DNA of 14,407 nucleotides, taken from CAYNWK01 sp964400875. GTDB lineage: Bacteria > Chloroflexota > Anaerolineae > Anaerolineales > UBA4823. The notes beneath the pieces were generated by a model. The model did no database searches and was not told the origin of the DNA. It saw only the letters and a list, made by a program, of their open reading frames with translations. Of this stretch, positions 6,014-13,300 are shown piece after piece. Positions within the stretch are counted from its first letter, which is position 1. Every line of letters begins with the position of its first letter. The stretch lies in NCBI GenBank assembly GCA_964400875.1, contig CAYNWK010000110.1:1-14407 (forward strand), written 5' to 3'. The position numbers and the translations under genes were made by a program.

Positions 6014-7498
6014 ATGCCGAATAACACGCAACCCACCGAAGGATCCAGACTAGGTTTTCATTACTTCCCGGATCAAGATCATTATCGGGAGAGCGATCTG
6101 CGCGCCTGGCTGCCGGAACTAAAATCTTTGGGAGCAAGCTGGTTGATCTTGGAGGCTTCCGTGGAGCGCGCCGTCCCCGAGGACTTTATCCGGGGGCTGG
6201 TTACACAGCATATCGAGCCTGTGCTTCACTTTAAACTGCCTCTCAAGGAAGACTCCAAACTGGCGGACCTGGTTGAGAACCTCACCCTGTTGTTCGAAAT
6301 GTACGCTCATTGGGGCGCCAGGTATGTGATCCTCTTTGATAGGCCTAACGCTCGCGCCAGCTGGCCTCCGGCAGCCTGGGCGCAAGCCAGCCTCGTAGGG
6401 CGTTTCCTTGACCACTATCTACCCCTGGCTGAGGCTGCCCGTCGGTCGGGACTAATTCCGGTGTTTCCTCCGCTTGAACCGGGCGGGGACTATTGGGACA
6501 CAGCTTTTTTGCGTGAGGCGCTGCAAGCGATCGAGCGCCGAGGTTTCCACTATTTGCTCGACGACCTCGTCCTGAGCGCCATCGCCGATCCAGGCGCGAA
6601 ACCACTTAATTGGGGAGCCGGCGGCCCGGAGCGATGGCCTAAATCCAGACCGTACCACACCCCCGATTACAGCGAGGATCAGCGCGGCTTCCGCATATTC
6701 GAATGGTACATAAAAGTAGCCGAAGCGGTGACGGGAGTCTCGGCAAGTGTACTCCTCGTCCGAGTTGGCTGCCAACCCACTACCCCATCCTCCCTGGATC
6801 AATCTTCCCAGGGGCTTCGGAAAGACGTGTTGCGCACGCTGACCATTGCTCAGGCATTGGCGCCAGCAGAACGCCAGGCGAGGGTCCCATATGCAGAGCC
6901 CCTTGACTCTATCCCCGCGCAGGTCATCGCCGGCTGTTTTTGGCTTTTAGCCGCCGACAAGGAAACCCCGCAGACTTCAGCGGCCTGGTATCAGGCGGAT
7001 GGTGTTACACAGCCGTACGTTGGCGTTTTGCGCCAATGGTTTGCCGAGAGCGTCGCTCCAAAAGAGGAAAAAAGGATTGCAGCCCAGCCAAAAATCGGAC
7101 AGTCTGCCAAGTTAAAGACAAACCAAGAGCCTAATGCGAATCGTTCACAGACCTTGAATCCAATAGGGACACCCGCGAGGCCGGGCGAGGAGAAGCAGCC
7201 CTCGAATCACATGGACAAAAAGCTGGCCAGGCCTATCAGGCATTATCTGCTCTTGCCGCTTTATGAGTGGGGGGTCGCCGACTGGCACTTAGACGTTATC
7301 CGGCCATTCGTAAAAAAATACCGGCCCACCGTTGGATTCTCCTTGCAAGAAGCCCGCTTCGCCAGAAAGGTGACCGTTGTTGGGGGCAGCGAGGCATTCT
7401 CCGAAGAGAAGCTTGAATCCCTGCGTGCAGCCGGCTGTTCTATCGAACGTATCCAGGGAGATGGCACGAGTATTGCAACTCAATTGGCAACCAATTAA
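6014..7498 (+). CDS. TIM-barrel-like protein with cell-wall-binding-repeat-2-like C-terminus
   Basis: This 494-residue protein is the first gene of the predicted sigma-54 operon. AGGAG at 6002-6006, seven bases upstream, fixes the start. Residues about 10-345 alternate strands and helices like a glycoside-hydrolase-type TIM barrel: SWLILEAS, EPVLHFKL, YVILFDRP, LIPVFPPLEPGGDYW, FHYLLDDLVL and SVLLVRVG. I cannot assign a family or catalytic acids. A Lys/Gln/Asn/Pro-rich linker (about 346-405) leads to a C-terminal domain (about 406-494) containing VTVVGGSEAFSEEKLESL and later IERIQGD...IATQLA. This pattern resembles the cell wall binding repeat 2 family (PF04122). There is no signal peptide or membrane helix, which is odd for a wall-binding protein; it may act in the cytosol or leave by another route. 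The coding call is firm and the domain calls are tentative. Confidence 0.85.
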   Translation: MPNNTQPTEGSRLGFHYFPDQDHYRESDLRAWLPELKSLGASWLILEASVERAVPEDFIRGLVTQHIEPVLHFKLPLKEDSKLADLVENLTLLFEMYAHWGARYVILFDRPNARASWPPAAWAQASLVGRFLDHYLPLAEAARRSGLIPVFPPLEPGGDYWDTAFLREALQAIERRGFHYLLDDLVLSAIADPGAKPLNWGAGGPERWPKSRPYHTPDYSEDQRGFRIFEWYIKVAEAVTGVSASVLLVRVGCQPTTPSSLDQSSQGLRKDVLRTLTIAQALAPAERQARVPYAEPLDSIPAQVIAGCFWLLAADKETPQTSAAWYQADGVTQPYVGVLRQWFAESVAPKEEKRIAAQPKIGQSAKLKTNQEPNANRSQTLNPIGTPARPGEEKQPSNHMDKKLARPIRHYLLLPLYEWGVADWHLDVIRPFVKKYRPTVGFSLQEARFARKVTVVGGSEAFSEEKLESLRAAGCSIERIQGDGTSIATQLATN

Positions 7499-7531
7499 AT
7501 CCGTAAAACCGTTTTCTGGACGAGGGAACCC

Positions 7532-8677
7532 ATGACTATACAGACTTCATCGACTTCAACTCCGGCTCACAATCCCGTACTCAAAGTCATCGGTTTGGGT
7601 GGGGGTGGTTGCAACGCGGTCAACCGCATGATCGACCTCGGATTAAAGGGGATGGAATTCATCGTCGCTAACACGGACTACCAGGCTCTGCAACCCTGCT
7701 TGGCGTCTACCAAGGTACAGTTGGGACCTCGCAGCACCCGTGGGCTGGGCGCTGGTGGGCTCCCTGAAATCGGGAAAGCAGCGGCAGAGGAAAGTGAAGA
7801 TCGTCTGGCGGAAGTTCTTGCCGGTTCGGATATGGTCTTCCTGACCGCCGGGATGGGCGGCGGAACCGGCACCGGCTCAATTCCGGTTGCCGCAAAAGTG
7901 GCTCGCTCCGTTGGCGCGGTGACCATTGCTATCGTAACGACCCCGTTCTCCTTCGAGATGGGGCGCCGCCAAAGAAATGCCGACCAGGGTTTGAGGCAGT
8001 TGCGCCCCCACACCGACACGATGATCGCCATTGCGAATGACCGGCTGCTCGAGGTTGCCCCCCGAGACCTTTCTATCGAAGTGGCCTTTCGCATGGCGGA
8101 TGACGTCTTGCGGCAGTCGGTCCAGGGGATTACCGAATTGATCACCCAGCCCGGATTGATCAACGTGGATTTCGCCCACATCCGCCGGCTGATGATGTTG
8201 GGCGGAGGCGCCTTGATGTCGATCGGCCAAGGAGAAGGGCATTCCAAGGCGCTTCAAGCCGTTGACAAGGCGCTCCACCACCCCTTCCTCGAGGATGTAT
8301 CTCTCGAGAACGCCTCCGGCATCATCGCAAACTTTACCGGTGGTGAGGATCTGAGCTTGTTCGAGGTCAGCGAAGCGCTCAACCATATTCAATCTCAAAC
8401 CACGTCCCAAACCGAGATCGTCATGGGCGTCACACACGATGAAACCATGAATGGGCGCACGCAGCTTATCCTGGTTGCAACCGGTCTGGGCGGCACAGCG
8501 CTGGAAGATGTCCTGGTGGGTTCGGAGCAAAATATTCAGAAATCCGTTCGGGAAAATGCTGAACTGCCCACTGAGCCGGAGCAATCGGAACCCGCGCCTT
8601 TGGAAATGGTCAGTGCTGGTCTGAAGGACCTCGATATGCCAGCTTTTCTTCGACGACGTACCCGCTTCTCCGATTGA
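7532..8677 (+). CDS. ftsZ: FtsZ homologue with altered T7 catalytic loop
   Basis: FtsZ is the bacterial tubulin that polymerises with GTP and organises septum formation. This 381-residue copy has normal length. It shows the N-terminal GLGGGGCNAVNRM (21-33), NTD (47-49), the GTP signature GGGTGTG (109-115), FRMADDVLRQSVQGI (186-200) and the C-terminal peptide LDMPAFLRRR (367-376) used to bind FtsA, SepF and similar partners. A variable linker (about 335-365) separates core and tail. Two deviations stand out. The T7 loop reads NVDFAH (211-216), so the second catalytic Asp (Asp212 in E. coli) is His216. VIPNDRLL is AIANDRLL (166-173). GTP hydrolysis across the subunit interface may therefore be weak. 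GAGGGA at 7522-7527 gives a good ribosome site, and the preceding gene ends 33 bases upstream. Setting outside a division (dcw) cluster and within a sigma-54 operon suggests a specialised paralogue, but a second ftsZ cannot be verified here. Confidence 0.94.
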   Translation: MTIQTSSTSTPAHNPVLKVIGLGGGGCNAVNRMIDLGLKGMEFIVANTDYQALQPCLASTKVQLGPRSTRGLGAGGLPEIGKAAAEESEDRLAEVLAGSDMVFLTAGMGGGTGTGSIPVAAKVARSVGAVTIAIVTTPFSFEMGRRQRNADQGLRQLRPHTDTMIAIANDRLLEVAPRDLSIEVAFRMADDVLRQSVQGITELITQPGLINVDFAHIRRLMMLGGGALMSIGQGEGHSKALQAVDKALHHPFLEDVSLENASGIIANFTGGEDLSLFEVSEALNHIQSQTTSQTEIVMGVTHDETMNGRTQLILVATGLGGTALEDVLVGSEQNIQKSVRENAELPTEPEQSEPAPLEMVSAGLKDLDMPAFLRRRTRFSD

Positions 8678-8746
8678 CTCGTGGCTCCTAAGCAGCCATC
8701 AACAATGAGCAAAACGATTTCATAGAGAGACAAATGAGTAACTTCA

Positions 8747-8989
8747 ATGGAAACCAGACTGGTCAAATCGATCTCGACGCAGATATTCCGCCGCTTCCCG
8801 GAAGTCAAAGGCTGCACGCCGAAAGTGCGGTTACAAACCGGCGCCCAATCAAAATCCAGCGTCTCCTCAAGGTACCTGTTGACTTTCAACGGCAAAGTCG
8901 AATCTCCCAATGGCAAAATGATCCCCCGCGTCGTCCGGGTGATCGCCAATACCGACGGCAAAATAATCAAGATAACCACCTCCCGTTAA
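8747..8989 (+). CDS. Small basic protein of unknown function
   Basis: This 80-residue protein has 16 Lys/Arg against 4 Asp/Glu and ends in YLLTFNGKV...RVVRVIANTDGKIIKITTSR, a pattern of short beta strands with Gly turns. I do not recognise it. I prefer this frame over the overlapping 103-codon frame from 8734, because the latter is Gln/Arg/Pro-rich and lacks protein-like patterning. A stop at 8735-8737 fixes the furthest upstream start, so ATG 8747 is the only ATG that keeps the whole frame. The ribosome site is weak (TGAG at 8735-8738; GAGAGA is further up at 8725-8730). The gene lies 69 bases after ftsZ and 58 before the LCP-like gene, within the same co-directional series. A small FtsZ-associated or nucleic-acid-binding factor is possible, without direct evidence. 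Confidence 0.62.
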   Translation: METRLVKSISTQIFRRFPEVKGCTPKVRLQTGAQSKSSVSSRYLLTFNGKVESPNGKMIPRVVRVIANTDGKIIKITTSR

Positions 8990-9024
8990 TCACAATTAAA
9001 TTGCACATGCTTTATTCCCATCAG

Positions 9025-9041
9025 CCAGGCGAGACGCCGGG
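9025..9041 (+). other. Small hairpin over the ribosome site of the LCP-like gene
   Basis: GGCG (9028-9031) and CGCC (9035-9038) pair around a 3-base loop, with CC/GG (9025-9026, 9040-9041) extending the stem past an A-G mismatch. It overlaps the CCGGGA region just before the ATG at 9048, so it could lower translation of that gene relative to its neighbours. The stem is short and the effect is speculative. Confidence 0.3.
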
Positions 9042-9047
9042 ATAGAA

Positions 9048-9989
9048 ATGACTGCTAACTTAATCACTTCTAAACAGACCGATTCCATCTTCAAAATGGT
9101 GCTGGCGCGTTCTGAACTCTTATTCTGGAATTTGGCCATAGGGCTCCTTGGCAAATCCAGGCTGCTCCAAACCTGCGTTAGGGTGGCTTATCCGGTCCCA
9201 TGGCAGCGAGGTCGGGGTGAGGCGCACTCACGCGTGATAGTTTGGGCATTGAGCGGCTGGATCGGAGCTCTCCTTTTGGCGGGATTGGCCGCCGGGATGT
9301 CGCTGAACGGTCAGGCAGCGCTATTCCCCGGTTCGCTTGAATCTGCTGCCGCCCATCCGGTGGTCGCAAGACCGGAAAACGGGCAGCAAAATATACTGGT
9401 GATCAATATCGATGAATTCGACCGTTCGCCGCATTTGAAGAGTATCTGGTTGTTGATGTATTTCCCCAACTCTCCCTCCGTTACCCTGCTGCCGATCTTT
9501 CCTGCACCTGTGGAATTGGATCCGGATCATGGGGGTTTCTTCAAGGGGCATTTCGATCTATCCGCCGCCGGTAAGCCCGCCGCCGACTTCCTAAGCGCTT
9601 TAACGGAAAAGAACATTTGGTGGGATGAATATATCGTTTTGGACCGCGTTGCTAGGAATGAACTAAGCCAAGCCCTCTCGGATGGCGCTTATCAGGCTCC
9701 TTCTGATAATCCCGAGAGCATCTTCGCCGGCTTCGTGGAAACGCTGTCCGAAAGGTCCGAAGCCCTGAACCAGCAGACGGCCGACCTGGCCCAGTTCTGC
9801 AGCCAGGTATCCCGGAACGGAACGCAAGTTAACCTGGCGCATTCCCTGGGATCGCTGAGGGTGCATTATCGCACCAATGTGAACTTAATTCGCCTGCAGC
9901 AGGATTGGCATTCGCTGCTCAATGCGGAGCGTTCTTTCTCCTGTGATTTTCCGTACTCGAATCCACTAAACCCTGAGGTGTACCCATGA
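9048..9989 (+). CDS. Membrane-anchored degenerate LytR-CpsA-Psr-like protein
   Basis: This 313-residue protein has a basic N-terminal cytosolic segment, one clear transmembrane helix (about 63-84, VIVWALSGWIGALLLAGLAAG) and a large outer domain. Residues about 115-212 follow the LCP pattern: NILVINIDEFDR matches the usual NILVLGVDER strand, then LKSIWLLMYFPNSPSVTLLPI, and EYIVLDRVARNEL in place of the YYVxVDFxGFxEL segment. LCP enzymes attach glycopolymers to peptidoglycan using Arg and Asp residues around an IPRD motif. Here that spot reads PIFPAPVEL, so the catalytic PRD is gone and the protein is probably a binding or structural relative. The rest (213-313) is helical and unrecognised. The TGA overlaps the next ATG (9986-9989), indicating translational coupling. 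The start could also be Met17, but both leave the helix intact. LCP assignment is from pattern only. Confidence 0.85.
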   Translation: MTANLITSKQTDSIFKMVLARSELLFWNLAIGLLGKSRLLQTCVRVAYPVPWQRGRGEAHSRVIVWALSGWIGALLLAGLAAGMSLNGQAALFPGSLESAAAHPVVARPENGQQNILVINIDEFDRSPHLKSIWLLMYFPNSPSVTLLPIFPAPVELDPDHGGFFKGHFDLSAAGKPAADFLSALTEKNIWWDEYIVLDRVARNELSQALSDGAYQAPSDNPESIFAGFVETLSERSEALNQQTADLAQFCSQVSRNGTQVNLAHSLGSLRVHYRTNVNLIRLQQDWHSLLNAERSFSCDFPYSNPLNPEVYP

Positions 9990-10309
9990 TCAACATAACC
10001 CTCTACCAGGCCCAACTGGTGATGTACCTTGGCCTCTTCTTCATTGGCACGATCGCCTTCGTTATCGGCATGTCTGTCCTGGTTACCCGGGTAACGGGGC
10101 GAGATATTCGCGATTTGGCTGCGCAAACGATTCAGTTAGCCCAAAAGGGGATCGCGGAAGACGTCGCCGGATTGGTCGGCAACGCTTCGAACTTGTTGAA
10201 CGCCATTAACGAGATGGTTCGCAGCGCGACCGGGATTGGTGTGTTCCTGACAATATTGGGCGTGATCATGATGGGGACAGCCTGCTGGTTAGTGCTCCAG
10301 GTTAGCTAA
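9986..10309 (+). CDS. Small two-helix membrane protein
   Basis: This 107-residue protein has two hydrophobic helices (about 11-34 and 82-105) joined by a loop of about 45 residues, DIRDLAAQTIQLAQKGIAEDVAGLV and onwards, that looks amphipathic and helical. Basic residues after the first helix (TRVTGRD, 34-40) place the loop in the cytosol by the positive-inside rule. I do not recognise the family. Its ATG overlaps the stop of the LCP-like gene in an ATGA arrangement, and the TPR gene starts 22 bases after its TAA. Tight spacing on both sides suggests it forms a membrane complex with the LCP-like protein and may dock a cytosolic partner such as the TPR protein or FtsZ. That partnership is inference. 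Confidence 0.85.
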   Translation: MINITLYQAQLVMYLGLFFIGTIAFVIGMSVLVTRVTGRDIRDLAAQTIQLAQKGIAEDVAGLVGNASNLLNAINEMVRSATGIGVFLTILGVIMMGTACWLVLQVS

Positions 10310-10331
10310 ACGCAAACAGACTGGTGGAAAA

Positions 10332-13300
10332 ATGACCAAAGCCTTTTCATTCATTGTAGGGTTTAAAGAGAGACTGGACGAGGCCGACTGGCCCTGGGTT
10401 ATCGCCGCGCTGCGGGAGAGTAACGTTGTTTGGCAGAGTCTGGAAGATCTGAGCTTCGCGCAAAAAGCGTTGAGTACTTTTTCGTCTCAGACGGAACGCT
10501 GGTCTCCTGGAAACCTGGCCTTGCTCGCCCTCGATCATCCATTCCCAGTGGACCCGATCGCCCTTGATAAAGATCTGCGCGGTAAAGCGATCCAGTATTA
10601 CCGGAATCTGGTTGAAAATCCCGATGATTACGCCGACCTGGAATTCAACTTAAAACAGGCCGGGCTCGTCGCCATCGCCCTGCTAGAACGTCGTAAGCGC
10701 GTCGGATCGTGGCAGGGTCTGCCGGACGAATTACCTCCTCTCTCCACCCGACATTGGCGAGCTCCTTTATCCTGTCTTTATGGGTTATCACCAGACGCAC
10801 TCGATCTACTGCGGGCCTGGCTTTCGACCGGAACCAACCAGGCCGCGGTAAATCTTTGCTTGCACGCCCTATTGAGCAATCCGCTTCAGGAAACCCAACA
10901 ACATGAGGTCGTAAAAGCGCTGCTCCAGGATCAGCAGCTGCCGGAGGTCACCCACCTGCTGAGACGCCTGGAGATCAAACGCCCTGTGCTTGCCTCCAGG
11001 CTGGCGGCAGAATATCTGGATGGCCAACAGGAATTCACGCTGCCGTCCAACGCCAACACTACCACCGGACGTCTGTTCCAGATAACGCAGTTGCTCTACC
11101 AGGCCGATTTACAGGCGATAGCCGGCAACAATACCCAAGCCAAAAGCTTGCGCTCGCTCGCGCTGGAAAATACGAGCCATTTACATCGCGGGTTTGTTTC
11201 CATGCTGACTGATGACGCAGCCCGCCGCGGTGAAACCCAATCTGCCTTGGAAAACTGGCAGAACCAAAAATCCACCGATCTCAACAACTCGATGGACGAA
11301 CCCACTGCGCTCCCGCCAGCTGGTCTTCTCTTAGGATTGTTAGAAGATCGCCGCCCGGACGAAACCATTCAGCTCTTGGATAGTTCGAATACCGCTCACT
11401 CGCCGGTCTATGCGTTCATCCTGCAGCTCGCCTTTACTCAGCAATTTGCGATCGGTGGGAAACTCTCCGAAGCGCAGGAGTATGCGAAAAGCGCTCTCCA
11501 GCTCACCGAGGATTTATTTACCATTGAGCAGATCTACTCAGCATCACCACAGCCCGAGTCACAGAATTCAGTCTCGGAGGAAAATGGTGAAGCTCTGGAT
11601 GCAGCCCCTGACCCCAGGGACATCGCTGGGTTGCTGGGTTTGCTCGCCCACCTCTTATTCGAGATCGATCTCCCGAATGAGTCGTTGCACGTTTGTGAAA
11701 TCGGACTATCCCTCCAACCTAATCACACCGGCTTGTTGACCAGCTACGGCAAGGCTCAGTTAGCTGCAGGCCAGTTCGACGCGGCAGCACAGACCGCCCA
11801 TCTCGCAGTAGCCCTGGCTCCTCAAAGAGCCGATTTGCGCCGGTTCTTGAGCGATTGCTTGGAAGCCAGCCAGGATTGGGAGACTGCCCTGGAACAATGG
11901 GAAGCGCTCATCGATGTTCGTTTTTGCGCCGCGGATGAAGCGGAATGGCCGCTTTCCTCCGATCTAGTGCGGTTGGCTTTTGCTGCCGTTCATGCCAACC
12001 AGCCGCTCAGAGCGATAGAAGCCAGTCACATCCTCCTGGGCCGCGACTCGAAAAACGGCCTGGCTCATACCGCCATCGGGGAAGCCCATTGTTTGGTTGG
12101 CGAATACCAGGATGCGCTGGAGCATTTAGACCATGCGATTAAGTTTGCCCCTGACGCGCCTCAAACCTGGTTGGCGCTTTCAAACGCCTACAAAACTGCT
12201 GATCATCCGCAACAAGCCATCGACACCCTGCGTAAAGCTGCCAACGCCGTGCCCGGCGATCCGACTGTACAGTTAGCTCTCGCAGAAAATTATCTTCAAG
12301 AAGAAGCCTACACGCAGGCGCTGACCACGTTGCACCATGCATACGATCTCACCAAGCGCAGCGACACCTCCGGTGTTGCGCCTTATTACCGCTACGTGCT
12401 GCGAATCAAGATTGGTATGGAGCTATCCAAGACCCTGCGCTATCTGGGCCGCCTCGACGAAGCGCGCGCTGCCTTGGAGGACATTTACCGGACGCAGCCC
12501 ACTTTCCCCGGGCTGGCTTATACCTATGCTGAGGTTCTGCTCGCACAAGATGCTGCGGGCGCTGCGCTGGAGCCTTTAACTACTGCGCTGGCGGAAGAAC
12601 CGGAGAACCCCCAGATCTGTCTGGAATACGCCGATGCTTTGCTCAAGTCCATCCCGGAAACAAACAGGCCCGGCGCCAAATATTCAGCTGCGATTCACCT
12701 TGTTCAGGACAGCGCTCAACCCGAAATCATCTCGGCGGAAGTTGTCCAGCGCTTGAATCATGTTTTGGATTTAGTCGCTCAGGAAAACGCTCCGCTGCGA
12801 GCCAGGGCGATTGCCATGCTCGGAGAAGCACATGAGATTGGCGGCAGTTCGAAATCCGCCATGGAATATTACTTTAAAGCCTTGGAGACAGATCTAGCGG
12901 ACGATCCTCATTGGTCCGCCAGGCTTTCCTTTGGCTTGGGACGCGTGGCCCTCCAGGAAAACCAACCGGAGACGGCTATCGCCGCGCTCCAGGAGGCTGC
13001 CCGCCACGAACCGAACAACCCTCAGGTGCACCGCACCCTGGCAGAGGCCTATATCGCCACCCGCCTGGAAGAAGAAGCCCTACACGCCGCTCGAACCGCG
13101 GTTAGGTTGGCCGGAGACGATCCGGAAATGATCTTATGGTTTGCTACGAAGGCTCTGCAGGTAGGCGCCCGCCAGGACGCCAGTTCAGCGCTCTCCGATG
13201 CGCTTAAATTCGCGCCCGATCAGGCGGACTTTCTCCTCAATCTCGGTCTGCTCGCTGCCCGTTGTGGAGAGGTAGATTGTGCCCGGCAGGCGTATGAACG

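Noticed and set aside
7877..8584. 235-codon open frame on the - strand inside ftsZ
   Set aside because: It lies opposite a well-conserved ftsZ frame and its product shows no known motifs; it is a by-product of the codon pattern.
7532..8677. Tubulin-like, CetZ or FtsZl-type protein instead of FtsZ
   Set aside because: The full GGGTGTG signature, canonical core order and PAFLRRR tail identify it as FtsZ, with only local deviations.
8734..9045. Longer overlapping 103-codon frame in the gap after ftsZ
   Set aside because: Its product is rich in Gln, Arg and Pro without structural pattern, and its end runs up to three bases before the next gene. The overlapping 8747-8989 frame looks protein-like.
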